A stretch of DNA of 64,000 bases from Hansfordia pulvinata (GCA_006538405.1 BJKQ01000010.1:1488001-1552000); one strand, 5' to 3'; shown: positions 1 to 11,982, counted from the stretch's first letter. Made by a program: numbers and translations. Notes: generated by a model not told the origin, from the sequence alone.

Positions 1-1231
1 AATCAAGAGAGTGCGGCCACGATGCACCAGCTGAGGTCAGACTTCCAGGCACTGGGATCTTCACATATGGGCTCAACATGAGTATCTAGGTACAGAAAGG
101 ACCTAAGTGGCAGATTAGGTAGTATGTGATGGAATTTCAGGTACAGAGAAGGAGGGAGTTTGTATTTTCTCGGTTCACGATCCCCGTGTGTGTTGATTAC
201 CCCCAAGTAGAGTAAGGTACTTAACAAGCTAGGGAAATCCACATGTTGCCACTGTCCTTTCAAATCGAGAGCGATCGAAGGCATGCCTTTCGCTATCACT
301 TGATGGTCTCTGTGATTAGGCGCGATCATGATGTGGGGGGGAGAGAGAGAGAGAGGGCTGGTGGTTTCGATGGGATAGAGGGCTGCTGGCTGTCTTTGCC
401 GGGCACCTTGCTGTGCACCGCCGGTCTGGGTTAAGTTGCAAAGTCCTCACCTTAGAGGGGCAGCTAATGCGACGAGGTACCGCCCAGTACATCCATAGTG
501 CCGTGCTGGTGCCACTGGAAGTCGGGGACGGCTTTCGGGTGCCACCGCGCTGGAGTCTGGGGGCAGGGGTTCCACTGTCTGGTCCAGTGCGGACGCGCCG
601 CAGACAGCATCCATGGGATGTACGGAGTACACCCAGGCTCGACTCCGGGACTTGTTCCGCCCAGCTGGGCGCTGCTTACGGACTGCCCCGGCGGCTCTCA
701 TGAATGACTGAAGGGCTCCCGGCGACGTTAAATTTAGAGCTGGGGCCCCGAACGGCTTCCAAACTTTGGGGGCGTCGGGTACCGGGCAGGCACCTCCAGT
801 TTAGGTACCGCAGGTACACCTAGATTACTCGTACCTCCACTAAGGATGGCCCCGCCCCGCAGCAGCGCCTCGCCCAGCCCGGTGAGGCTCTCGGCTCAGC
901 GACCGTGCCAACTTCACCCACCCCAGCAGCTCCGCCAATCCAGTCCGATCCCCAGACGTCGATGTCGCCCTGTCGTGACATGTGACCCCGTGCTCTCTCT
1001 CTCTCCACCAACCCAGCTGCCCATCGCCTGCTCGCTTTGTCCCTATATCTGCCAACGCCTCTCGACCTGGCCACCAACGCCCATCCTACGAGTACGGGCG
1101 CTCTTCTCCGTGCGCCCTTGCCGCCTCCTCGGGGCCGCCCCGCCCCTCCGACCGCGCTCTCCCAGAATGACCAGCTCGTCGTAGCCTCCATTCCGGTATA
1201 CATGTGATCTCCAAGCTGCCCCAGATCAGCC
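1..1231. other. Intergenic, upstream of VAC14
   Basis: No supportable gene. Open frames here are short, lack recognisable domains and overlap one another on both strands. The stretch holds a (GA)7 tract at about 341-355, several GGTAC-type short motifs near 780-830 and one TACGAGTA octamer at 1087-1094. The last 350 bases become C/T-rich, as expected for a fungal promoter and 5' leader before the VAC14 start at 1232. Confidence 0.6.
341..355. repeat. (GA)n microsatellite
   Basis: A run of about seven GA units directly follows a short G run. It lies in intergenic DNA with no gene link. Confidence 0.8.
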
Positions 1232-4200
1232 ATGGAGAACACGGTCGTGAGACACCTCAACGACAAGCTCTACGATAAGAGAAAGGTCGGAGCCCTCGAG
1301 TACGTCTTGCTCCCTCGTCCTGGTCCCGCGCTTCCTGTCGTCTGCTGTGCCACCTCACGTGCTTTGTCTGGCGCCCTGCCGCTGACCCGACTCCCCCGTC
1401 CACCGTTAGACTCGAGCGCCAGGTCCGCGATCTCGTCACCGTCAAGGACTTTGCCCGCATCCAGGCCATCCTCGATTCTCTCTGCAACGAGTATGCCTAC
1501 GCAGTCCACCAGCCACACGCCCGCAATGGCGGTTTGATTGGCCTCGCTGCCGCCGCCATTGCTCTCGGCTCCGTATGTCAGACCCGTCTCTGATCTTCCG
1601 CGCTGTGCTCCGCTGACCCTTCCCTAGGAACTGCCCAAGTACCTCGAGGTCATCGTCCCTCCTGTCTTGGCCTGCTTCGCCGACCAGGACGCCCGGGTGC
1701 GTTACTATGCCTGCGAATCCATGTACAACATAGCCAAGGTTGCCAAAGGCGAAATCCTGGGCTATTTCAACCACATCTTCGACGCTTTATGCAAGGTAAG
1801 CGCGCCAGACACTCATGGTGTGATTCCGTCTCTAACCACCGTCGCGCTGCAGCTCGGGGCAGATTCCGAGCTGTCCGTGAAGAACGGCGCAGAGTTGCTC
1901 GACAGGCTCATCAAGGACATCGTCGCCGAATCCGCGGCAACCTACGTCTCGGTCTTGGAGATCAAAGACCCGGAGAGTCTGGGTGGCGCGGACCCGCCCA
2001 CGGCCTTCTCGCTCCCCAGGTTCATTCCCCTTCTTAAGGACCGCATAGGCGCCATCAACCCTTTCACCAGAACTTTTCTCGTCGGGTGGATCACTCTGCT
2101 GGACTCCATACCCGACCTGGAGCTTGTCACTTACCTTCCGGAATTCTTGAGCGGTCTCTTGAAATTCCTCAGCGGCAACAACCGAGACGTCCGTGTGACG
2201 ACAAAGAAGTGCCTGGAGAGGTTCCTCAACGAGATCCAGCGCATTGCGCGTGTCAAGAAGGGTATTGCCGATAGCAAGAAGTCCAAGGGCGACGGCAAGA
2301 GAAAACGTGAGGAATCTGTCGACAGCGAAAGCATCCAGCTCAATGCCGACGATGGCGATGAAGCTGGATCAGTCACCGCCAATGAGGAAGACGAGGACAT
2401 GGTCAGCAGCGAGGACGACTGGATCCCGGGACAGGACGTCTATGTCAACTTCAAGGCTATCTTGGAGATTCTGACTGACACACTGGATTCGCCGCCAGGT
2501 AAGCGAACACTCAATAGCCGATGGGTCCCGCGCAGAGCTGATACTCGACACAGAGGAGGACAGTCTGTTGGAAAGCTTGAGGTGGATTGTCACATTCCTC
2601 GACATTTGCCCCGAAGAGGTTCTTCCATTCACTCCAAAGATACTGGCTCATCTGCTCCCCGCCATGGCCAGCGGTGTTGAGCCCATTCGCCAGGCTGCTG
2701 CTCGGGTCAACACATCATTGATGGACTACGTCGTCTCTCTGACCGATGAGTCGGATCCGCTGTCCAGTCAGCCTCCGTCCCGCAGAACGACCTCTCTGGC
2801 TGTCGATCGCCCGGATGGAACCCACAGCACCCGCGCTTCGCTCTCGAGCGCCCGTGAAATTGACATGAGAAGCCCTACGCCCGCTCAGGGCGTTACGACT
2901 CCCGCACCCTCGGAGCTCCCACCTGCCGACCTGGACTATGGCGCAGCTGTAAACTCGCTCACTCTTCTCTTCTTGAATGATCATGAAGCCACGCGTGTAG
3001 CGGCGCTCACGTGGCTCATTATGCTGCACCGCAAGGCCCCACGAAAGATAGTTGCGTTCAACGATGGCACTTTTCCTGCTTTGCTCAAGACCCTTTCCGA
3101 CCCGGCAGAGGCAGTTGTCACAAAAGACTTGCAGCTCTTATCGCAGATTTCCAAGAACAGCGAGGACGATTATTTCTCTAATTTCATGGTCAGCCTTCTT
3201 CAGCTGTTCTCCACGGACCGGAGACTGCTGGAGACCCGAGGTAACCTGATCATCCGCCAACTTTGCATGAACCTGAGCCCAGAGAGGATCTATCGCACTT
3301 TGGCGGAAACCATTGAGAAGGAAGAAGACATCGAATTTGCAAGTATCATGGTGCAAAACCTAAACAACAACCTCATCACCGCCCCTGAGCTGGCCGACCT
3401 CAGAAAACGACTCAGAAATCTGGAGACCAAGGTCAGTGGTAGCTTACGAGCAAGCCTCAAGTTGGCACAGTCGGATGCTGACATCGCGCGCAGGATGGAC
3501 AAGCCTTCTTCGTCGCCCTTTTCCGTTCCTGGTGCTACAATGCTGTGTCCACCTTTTCGCTATGCTTGCTGGCCCAGGCATACGAAGCCGCCTTCAATCT
3601 CCTTCAAATCTTGTACGACCTCCACCCACTCGCACAGATTCCAAACTAACAGAGACAGCGCCGAGCTGGAGATGACGGTCAACATCCTCATACAGATCGA
3701 CAAGCTTGTTCAGCTGATCGAATCCCCCGTGTTTACCTGTGAGTCATCTCAAGCGCGGCTGAAGCTAGATTTTGCTGCTAAACATACACCAGACCTGCGT
3801 CTTCAGCTTCTCGAACCCGAAAAATACCCGTACCTGTATAAGTGCCTTTACGGTCTTTTGATGCTTTTGCCTCAGTCGTCTGCTTTTGCTGCACTTAAAA
3901 ATCGTTTGAACACCGTCAGCTCGATTGGTTATTTGCACATTGCGCCCAGATCGTATGTACCTTCCCCTAGCACACCAAGCCATTCCCGACAAAGCTCGGT
4001 GGTGGAGGCAGTTACCTCCTTTCCATCCCACAGTCCTCGTTCCAAAAGCGTCCATGAAACTCATTCCACATCGTCCAGTTCTGTTACCACCCCCAGTACC
4101 TCGAATTATGACCGCCCCAACAGGTTAGGAGTAAAGGGCCGGGAAGACAGCATTATCAAGTGGGATCAGCTGCTCGAGAAGTTCAGGAGCGTCCAAGAGC

Positions 4201-4435
4201 GGGCGCGGAGAGCGCAAAGACTAATGGGAGGAGGCAGCTTGGACGAGGGGCCCATCCTCAGCGAGCTGCGGATATCTGATGGCCCAGGAGCCAAAGAGGT
4301 TTCTCGGCCACAGATACCGCCCAAGGACGCTGCGCCTCCACCGGCACCCCCAAGCGAAGCTCTGGGCTGGGTAGACAGTTTGGGAGATTGGGGGGTGCCG
4401 TGTCAGGCCGGGGCAAAAGGACCCAGCAGCAATAG
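1232..4435 (+). CDS. VAC14: Vac14, scaffold of the PI(3,5)P2 kinase complex (apparent frameshift near the 3' end)
   Basis: HEAT-repeat scaffold that holds the Fab1/PIKfyve lipid kinase and Fig4 phosphatase at the vacuole membrane and so controls PI(3,5)P2. I read eight exons: 1232-1299, 1410-1572, 1628-1795, 1853-2498, 2554-3431, 3494-3612, 3659-3738 and 3793-4435, joined by GT-AG introns of 46-110 nt. Family blocks include KLYDKRKVGALE at the N-terminus, an acidic/lysine-rich linker near residues 270-320, and the Fig4-binding block DGQAFFVALFRSWC followed by IDKLVQLIESPVFTYLRLQL after about residue 640. About 921 aa, normal for the family. Within C5 at 4347-4351 the frame must gain one base; the shifted frame then gives a conserved-looking basic tail containing FGRLGGAVSGRGKR and stops at 4435. 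Read without the shift, the frame runs into unrelated sequence ending at 4595. An 81-nt in-frame segment (3953-4033) may be a further intron. It converges on HAUS1. Confidence 0.93.
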
Positions 4436-4745
4436 ACTCGACTCCGGCGTGACGTGGCAGGGGAGCCGAGAGTGGTGGTCTGGGCTACATTTTCATGTCA
4501 TTTTCGTGTGTTGCCACCCCGGAGTCTGGGTTTCTCAGTTCAATCATTTGGGCCCAGCGATCTTGATTCTTGTATTAGCCATACGTCTTTAGTAGCGTTT
4601 TATAAACAAGTACCATCTGAGCAACGCCGGTGCTTCTTGCAGATAATCTAGGCGGAATGCACCCATACAACCTCGCTGACGCTTTGAAGAGGGGGTCGTC
4701 TCTGACCACGCGCGGTAATTGCATGTGGCGCCCAAGCAAAGAACA

Positions 4746-6040
4746 TCATGGTCGCTTCCTTGTCTTGACGGGACTCTCGCGCTCCACGAGGCGCTCAAAG
4801 TTCGCGTCGCGGCGCTCCGTCATTTCGCGCAGCTCAGAGCGCAGGGCGTCAAGCTCGGCGCGGGCCGCATCGACGCTAGGCGGCAAGCCTGCAAAAGCCT
4901 TGACCTGGGCATCAAGGCGCTTCTTGCGCGCAAGGAGCCGCAAGTACTCGTCCTCGTCGGCGCGGACATCCTCTACCGTCAATTGAGCGTGCTGCTGCTG
5001 GCTCTGGCCATCCTCGTCGGTCGCCGCAGCTTCCAAGGCTGCGACCTGAGCCTCGAGCTCGGGCAGGCGCGTCGTCAGGGCCTTGACGCTGCGCTGCAGT
5101 TCGAGGTTGCGGCGCGGCTGGGACGGGTCCGGGGCGTAGGCGGCTGCTCCTGATGAAGATTGCAGCGCCGCTGTCGTGGTCCTCGCAATGTCATCGCCGT
5201 GCTGGTCGATGTCGCACGCGGTGTCTGTGTCATCGACGTCCTCATAGCCCCCGCGCAGCTCGCCGAGGAAGGAGGCCACCTCGCCGGCCTCGCGATCTAG
5301 ATAGGCTTGCAGCAGGGCTACGCGGGCGGTCGTCTCGTGGGCTTCGGCGGCACGGCCCTGCAGCTCGACGAAGCGAGCGCCCAGGCTCTCAGGCGAGAGG
5401 GCTGCCAGACCTGCGCCTCCACCTGCGCCACCAGTCCGCACACCTTCCACCACTGACGTCGTCGACGTCGTCGTCGTCGCTCGTGGTGCCCCTCCTCCGC
5501 CGGCGGGTCCCGAGCCCAAGCCCAGCCCCTCGCCCCGAGCTCCAGCGCCATGTCGGCCATGGCGTCCAGCGCTGCGCGCCCTTCTCGCCCGAGCCCGCCG
5601 TCGAGCGCGTCGAGGATGTCGTGCGCGACCAGCTCACCGTCGCGGCGGCTGCTGCTGCTGCCGGCGCCGCGGCGCCGGGCCTCGTCATCCTCCGCGGCAT
5701 CCGCGGCGGCCAGGGCGGCGGCTTCGATGCGAGCCAGCCGCTCGGCGTCCTCGTCGGCGGCCTCGTTGGCGGCGGCCAGGGCCAGCAGGGCGCGCAGGGT
5801 GGCCGGGTTGCGCTCGAAGGGGGGAGGGGGCTTCTTGCTGCTGCCGCTGCCGCTGGACGACGCGGAGGGGGCGGTCGCCCACAGCCCGGCCAGCCACGAG
5901 TCCACGTACGCCCAGTCCTTGGCCGTGGAGGCGGCGGCGCGCGCGGCCGTGGGCGAGAAGATGGCTGTGTTGATGCCGCCGCCGCCGCCGCCGCCGATAC
6001 TGCTGTTCCGGGCTTGCGGGGCTGAGGATAGGTGGGACAT
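4746..6040 (-). CDS. HAUS1: HAUS augmin-like complex subunit 1 homologue
   Basis: Predicted subunit of augmin, which recruits gamma-tubulin to existing spindle microtubules for branching nucleation. The start is ATG 6038-6040. After a Gly-rich N-terminus comes AIFSPTAARA and STAKDWAYVDSWLAGLW, then PPPFERNPATLRALLALAA, which match the HAUS1 family as I know it. The C-terminal half is coiled-coil-like (VALLQAYLDREAGEVASFL, then heptad-rich Glu/Leu/Arg helices) and ends in a basic tail, KTRKRP. The two halves lie in different frames. Either a 47-nt intron with a GTCAGT donor and CAG acceptor (5411-5457) joins them, giving about 415 aa, or one G is missing from the GGGG run near 5540, giving about 431 aa. 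The second reading yields smoother low-complexity sequence. Extremely GC-rich, so long open frames on the other strand are shadows. Identity rests on remembered family sequence. Confidence 0.75.
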
Positions 6041-7679
6041 TTTCGTACTGGCGGGTGCCGATTCAAGGTTGTGGTTGGCGGGGGCTGCGAAGAGAGGAGT
6101 GTCACGCTGCCGCAATAGGTCTGCGCTGCCGTCTCAGCAGCTGGTGGAGAGCCCTTGCCTAGGGGTGCTCGCAGTTGCGGTGTGCGGCGTGCAGCTTGCG
6201 ATATACGGTCTGAGCGGGCAAGCGGTGGTCGGATTCGCGTTTGGGGTCCTCGAAGATATAACAAAAGAACGCGGCTTTCCTGCTGAAGACGTCGGCCAAG
6301 CGACCATGCACGCGAGGCTGAATGCTGAGTCTTGCCAACAGGCGACCCGGCCGGCTCTTGTTAGTTGGCCATCACAGCCCAGCGCCGGCCTCGGTGCGGA
6401 GGGGCAGCGGGTCCCGAGCCGTGGTGGGTCGGACAAGACGCGCCGGGAGACGCGCATGCCAGAGGCGTAAACCTAGTGCAGTTCTCTAGAAGGACAGGGC
6501 AAGCGGTTGCTTTTCGAGTAGGCACTTGGATACATGTACCTCAGGTTCCGATGGATTTTTTCACCAGCGTTCTGAGAAAAGGGCCCTTCCCACGTGAAGG
6601 TTCGTGGCATCCGGATTCAATGGTCCAGTATCAATTTCTGGAACTTCCGAAACCACTGGGCAGCGTTTTGAATGGTGTGTGCGCAATCATCGCTCGGCCA
6701 TCAGTCGGGAGGGGAGACTCAACGAATCTCAAGGCACCCATATTCTGCCGCGCCCATCAAGATACACGTAGCTTCGCATACCGTACATGGTGGTAGGTAG
6801 ACATGTGAGTACTCGTAGATACCTCAAGCACTCAGCCGGCCCATGAATTCAGGGAAGATACCCGTGGACCTGACTCCCGCTTCAAACTGCGACATCCCCA
6901 GAGGATTGCATCCGAAAGTATCCACTTCTAAGTTTAGGTGCAAGAATGAGCCTAGAAGAGCCGCGGGCTGGCGCTGCTACGAGTAAGTGACTAAATACAT
7001 GTACTCTTCTTCCGGTGGCCCCGTCACGTTGGCTCAGGTACCGAGCTAGTTCCGACTTTCGCCCCTATGAACACCTGTTACTTCTACTTGCCACTTCCAA
7101 CGCCGCGCAAGTGTGGCAGGTGTACTATCCCCGGCTCTCACCCTGCGCCGCCGGTACGAGGGAAGCCCAGGTGAGTGGAGGTACATTTGGATACCTGCCC
7201 TTACGGCCTGCCATTCCATGCCTGTAGAAAGATGGATGCTGGCCACACCCTGTAACTTACACAAAGCCGAGGGTGTCATCATCTGGCCTCACCCACTTGC
7301 ACTGCTCAATCTGTACACGTTTTAATAATTTCTTCAACTTCAACCTTCGCTGCCCGTACCCTGAACGCGCTGAAATCGCTAGTGTTTTGTCCAGTCCCTC
7401 GTCTCCCGTGCTCATTACGGTCGTCACTTCTCACACCGACCCGCCTCGCCTCTCACCTTCGCTCCCTTCATTCTCGGCTCCGCGTCGCTGCAGCCAGTCG
7501 ACTCTCACTCTCTTCCGACAAAGAGAAGTACACCGCTTACTCCCACCTCGCACCGGCCTCGGCAGGTTCTCCCGTCGTCCGGCCTCGCCCTTAACTCATG
7601 CCGTGAGACAACACCGTCTCCTCTGGGTCGACTTGCTGGATTCCACTCTCCAAACCCCACGACACACCCCGTCTGCGCA
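6041..7679. other. Intergenic, divergent promoter region of HAUS1 and the DnaJ gene
   Basis: No gene supported. The middle (6500-7300) is more AT-rich with many GTAC-containing words and TACGAGTA-type octamers at 6811 and 6978. The final 250 bases before 7680 are strongly pyrimidine-rich, a usual leader for a filamentous-fungus gene on the + strand. Confidence 0.6.
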
Positions 7680-9394
7680 ATGATTCCCCCCATCTCGTCC
7701 CTGGCCCTCGCGGCCACCGTACTGTCGTCGTCCACCCTCGTCGGCGCTCTGTCCCCCGCCGACATCCCGGCCGATACTCCGACCTCGTCACTTCTGTCCT
7801 CGGCCCAGGCCCATCTGTCGCGCGGCGAGACATCCGAAGCCCTCGTCTACTACGACGCTGCCATCGCGAAGAACCCCTCCGACTACGTCACCGTCTACAA
7901 GCGCGCTACCACGTACCTCTCACAAGGCCGCACCTCCCAGGCCACCCAGGATTTTGAAAAGGTCCTGACGCTGAAGCCCGGCTTTGAGGGCGCTCACCAC
8001 CAGCTTGGCAAGTTGAGCGCCCGTCACGCCGACTGGGACACGGCCCTCGACCACTACTCGCGCGCAGCCTTGGCCGAGGACAACACCGATCGCATTCGCC
8101 TTCTGGCGGCTCAGGACGCCGTGCGTCAGGCTGAGGCTCACGCTGCTGAGGCGAACTGGGACTCGTGTACCGATCAGGCCGCCGACGCCATTCTGCTCGC
8201 CGACCGCGCCCTAGACCTGCGTCAACTGCGCATCAAGTGCGCTTGGGAGGCCGGCCACGTCCAGAAGCCACTCAGGGACCTGCAGCAGGTCCTGCACATG
8301 AATCCGGGCGATACGAAGCCTCACATGCAGATCTCCGCCGGGCTCTTTTACGGCCTAGCCGACCGGGAAAAGGGTCTGGCCACCATCAAAAAGTGCCTGC
8401 ACTCGGATCCCGAGTCCAAGCCTTGCAAGAAGCTGCTGAAGCAGGAGAAGAACATTGAGAAGACGCTTGTCAAGGTCGACAAGGCCTTGAGCAAGAAGCA
8501 GTACATGACGGGAGTCAAGCTGCTGGTGCCCTCGACCAACGGCGAGACGCAGGGACTTATCAAGGATGTCGAGGACGAGGTTGCTCAGCTCAAGGCCGAC
8601 GGTCTGCTACCTGAGAAGGCGCCGGTCGCGCTGCTGACTACCATGTTTGAGCTGGCTTGCCGGGCCTACTACGAGGTGAGTCCCCACAAACACAGCCCCT
8701 GACCTTGTGTCGCTACCATGCTAACTCCCCTTTCCCTTTGCAGGCCAACGGTAAGAAGGCCGAGACATACTGTACTGAGGCGCTGAAGCTCAAGGAAGAC
8801 TCGCTGTGGGGCATGCTGCACAAGGCCAAGAAGCTGCTCAGCGCGGAAGAGTGGGACGCAGCGATTGCGCTGATCAAGGAAGCCAGCGAGGCGCACCCCG
8901 AAAGCAAGGCCAACACCAAGCCGTTGATGGACGAGGCGCAGATTGGGCTGAAGCGCAGCAAGACCAAGGACTACTACAAGGTGCTCGGCGTGGACCGGGA
9001 GGCCGACGAAAAGCAGATCAAGTCTGCGTACCGCAAGCTGTCGAAGCTTCACCATCCAGACAAGGCAGCTAAGCAGGGGATCACCAAGGAGGACGCGGAG
9101 AAGAAGATGGCGGGTATTAACGAGGCGTACGAGGTGCTGAGCGACCCGGAGCTGCGGCGGCGATTCGACTTGGGTGACGACCCCAACGACCAAAGTGGTG
9201 GCGGCGGCGGTCCGGGCGGCAACCCGTTTGCCAACTTCCAAGGCTTCCAAGGTTTCCAGGGATTCGACTTTGGCGGCGGCGGCGGCGGGGGACCGCAATT
9301 CAAGTTCAAGACGGGCGGCGGCGGAGGAGGCGGAAACCCCTTTGGTGGCGGAGGCGGAAACCCATTCGGCGGCTTCCAAGGGTTCCCCTTCTGA
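7680..9394 (+). CDS. DNAJC3/P58IPK-like ER co-chaperone with TPR and J domains
   Basis: Predicted ER-luminal Hsp40 that binds unfolded clients with its TPR array and hands them to Hsp70 (BiP/Kar2). Two exons, 7680-8675 and 8744-9394; the intron has a GTGAGT donor, a GCTAAC branch site and a TTTGCAG acceptor. 548 aa. Residues 1-23 form a signal peptide (hydrophobic core [18 protein letters not shown]). TPR units fill about residues 35-395, for example [20 protein letters not shown]. The J domain spans about 406-475, starting [20 protein letters not shown], with the HPD triad at about 436-438. The tail from about 485 is Gly/Phe-rich with repeated FQGFQGF and GGNPFGG units and ends GFPF. No HDEL/KDEL-type retention signal is present. 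Intact, with no frameshift needed. The domain order is the basis for the assignment; yeast has no exact equivalent. Confidence 0.92.
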
Positions 9395-10104
9395 TCGCTC
9401 ATGAAAATCATCGCCACCATGATTGTTGGTCGGAAAAGAATCTAGGCACGGCGTCTGCCCAGTGCCGTGTAGTCTACGAGAAACAGCTTGAGGCGTTGGG
9501 GGCTTACTTGTCAATATTCACAAACCAGGACCGGTTGCGTTTCGGGCGTCTAGATCTGCAAGTTGTGCTGCTTTTCTGGGTTGGTCTGGCTCGATTTTGC
9601 CTTGCCACCACCACAGCAGAGCCAGGTTTGTTTCGTTGGGTTGACCTACATAGAAAGAAGACATCATACCACAACTACACGACGGATTCGCATCATCCCC
9701 TTCATGGCACGTGCACCACATGTTTCACAAAGTACCTAGGCACCTCCCAAGACAGTGTGCTGGTGGTCGACGTGGAAGTAATAACGGGCCACTTCACTGT
9801 CAAAAAATGCTTGGGATGTAGTGAATTTCAATATACACATGTACCGAACACACGGAGGTATGTATGTAAGATAGGAGAATACCTGAGGTACCCTGAATGC
9901 CTCCCGTCTGGGTTGAGTGGAAACCTTTTCCAACTCGCGAACTTGACCAGGAGGCCAAGCAACCATCGCCAGCCGCCCCGGAGGGAAGGAGCGAACTGAA
10001 AGCAGCATGAAGTGAATGCCGTACAGAGGGCCTCCTTCTCTAAAGTACGTTGGTCCCTCGATCGTTGCTTCCCTCAACGAATCCAGCGTGCGCGCAGGTA
10101 CACG

Positions 10105-10113
10105 TATATAAAA
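10105..10113 (+). promoter_or_regulatory. TATA box upstream of a small frame
   Basis: TATATAAAA lies 58 bases before an ATG at 10171, and between them is a nearly pure pyrimidine tract (CT-rich, 10125-10170). This arrangement resembles a filamentous-fungus core promoter and leader. The transcript it would drive is unknown. Confidence 0.4.
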
Positions 10114-10170
10114 GCCCTGCCTCCTCCCGCCTCGCTGGCCGAAACTCTTCCCCTCTCTTCTCTTCTTCCT

Positions 10171-10407
10171 ATGGCGGCGCGCAGCGCGGCGCGGCAGACT
10201 TCACCCAGCATTCCGGCGCCCTCTTCCCTTCTTCATATCGGGGGAGCGGCAGCTCCCCTGGTTTTGGGAGGGAGGGGGGCGTCGGAGTCTGCTGCGAGTG
10301 ATGGGCCACGGCCCGGGGAGCTCAAGAATCCTCCGGGCTGCCGGGTGCGCGACACCTGGTTGCTTTCAGTGGTCTACTTTTTGGAACTCTTCCACGCCTG
10401 GTCGTGA
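10171..10407 (+). CDS. Possible small protein of 78 aa, unknown
   Basis: An ATG-initiated frame of 79 codons including the stop sits directly behind a TATA box and pyrimidine-rich leader. The product begins MAARSAARQTSPSIPAP and ends with a moderately hydrophobic stretch containing WLLSVVYFLELFHAW, which could be a membrane or amphipathic helix. There is no recognised family. The promoter-like context is the only reason to list it; it could equally be a leader exon of a longer spliced transcript or chance. Confidence 0.2.
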   Translation: MAARSAARQTSPSIPAPSSLLHIGGAAAPLVLGGRGASESAASDGPRPGELKNPPGCRVRDTWLLSVVYFLELFHAWS

Positions 10408-11804
10408 TCGTGATATATGTCTTTTCATCGGGTGCCTGGCCTTGCTTGCTGGGATTCGAAGGAGAGGCTGGCTCGTCCAGCTGGTTTGGCTCGAGTGTCG
10501 AGGAGCAGCCTGGCGTGTTCCAAAAATTTAGCTAGCTTTCTCGACATGGGAGAGACATTTTCCATTGCCCAAGAGGCCGGGTTTGTGGCACGATTGACTT
10601 GGTTTATCGTCATACCTGCTGTACGTGGATATCTATGGTGGCGATGCAATGCACAGGGCGCATATCAAAATTATCCAGGAAGGGGCTTACGAAACAACGC
10701 GCCTGCCCGAGTCTTCTCGGTCACTCCGAAGCATGTAGGTAGCACAGGTAGGTGCGGTACAGAGGTAGGTATCTGGGCATGTCTTCATATTTCGTCCGGT
10801 CTTTCCACTTCAGCGTCCATCAGCACCTCTCGGAGGAGGTCTCTGCAGTGCGAGCGCCAGCAAGGTCTCATCTTCCAGCCAAACATCACGATCCACCCAC
10901 CTGAGTAAGTTTCCATCTCCACCACCCATAACTGTGTGCCACAGTCCCAAGAGTGTGCCCAAGCATACTGCTGTCTTGGTCTCACTTGACATTGGTCCAT
11001 CCACCTAACTCGGCTAAAAAAGCATCCAGGGATCGAGCTGACGAGCGCGGTTGCTTGTGCCGAAGCAGATTGTGGCTCTCCATGGACACATTGTTTCGTT
11101 TCGTCGTCTGTCCGGCACATCATCGGGGCATATCTGGAGCACATGGGCGCTCTTGGCGCTACCAACACGGCACCATAGAATCTCGCCCACCAGCCGCTGT
11201 TGCAGCCGTGAGCCTGGTGATCCTTGTCCGGTGACCCGGCCCCAGCCAACCACTCGGCCACACACCCGACCTGTCTCTATGCAGCACGTATAATTAAACA
11301 TGACCAAGTTTCCGGCCCTACCTTCCTTTGCCCGATCTGGCAGGTTGCCATGCACCGACTCCTCGACTACTCAATCCAGCCGCCTCGGAGCCAGGGGCCC
11401 CGGACGCCCCCCATCGTCAAACGCCTATCGACTCTGCCCTGCTGGGTGTTTGTGCGGTGGCGCACCCTTTGCTTATTGCCCCTGTTACTTTTGGTGGATC
11501 GCGCCAGCAAACACGCGCATCCTCGACAGCTGCGCTGGACGGAAACTCGCACAAGACCTCGGTCGTCGCCCGGCCAAGCGCGTGTGCGGGACATGGATAA
11601 CTCACCTGCTTGATGAGGCACGGCGAGCCCTTGGTACTACATCCCAAAAAGATGGAAACCCAGCCAGTTAACAGCTCAAACCGACTTCCATGGCAAACCG
11701 CAGACGCACGCAATAATAAGCCCCTTGCAGACATCTTGGTCCAGAACGCTCCATATCAAACGCTGGGGCGAGCCCCTGCCAGTTACTACGCCATCGACGC
11801 CGAA

Positions 11805-11810
11805 TATAAA
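11805..11810 (+). promoter_or_regulatory. TATA box for the predicted secreted-protein gene
   Basis: TATAAA followed by GG lies 173 bases upstream of the ATG at 11983, a plausible distance for a filamentous-fungus promoter with a 5' leader of 100-150 nt. Confidence 0.4.
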
Positions 11811-11982
11811 GGCAGACGACCTACTTCCCCGCTTTTGTCTGAGTGCAGAACTGGCTTTCACCTATCCTCAACCGCGGAGCCAACTATACTGAGCTGTAGC
11901 TACTTTGCATAGCAATCACTTCTTTGAGACTCGCAAAGAGGGAGAGAGCGAAGGACAGCTTACGCTGATTCCTGACCCCACA

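Larger units (their letters stand above)
9395..11982. other. Intergenic, 2.6 kb
   Basis: No recognisable gene. It contains the DnaJ 3' region, a good TATA element at 10105-10113 followed by a CT-rich leader and a 78-codon frame (listed separately), and the TATA element at 11805-11810 that serves the gene at 11983. Other frames of 60-167 codons show no domain, no codon bias and no start context that I would trust. Confidence 0.55.

Noticed and set aside
5153..6470. Long + strand frames of 290 and 306 codons opposite HAUS1
   Set aside because: They are shadows of very GC-rich coding sequence on the minus strand, with Arg/Gly/Ala composition and no domain.
8669..9514. 281-codon minus frame opposite the DnaJ gene
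   Set aside because: Antisense of the J domain and Gly/Phe tail; no family sequence of its own.
9496..9999. 167-codon + frame downstream of the DnaJ gene
   Set aside because: Begins without ATG, no domain; better read as 3' flank.
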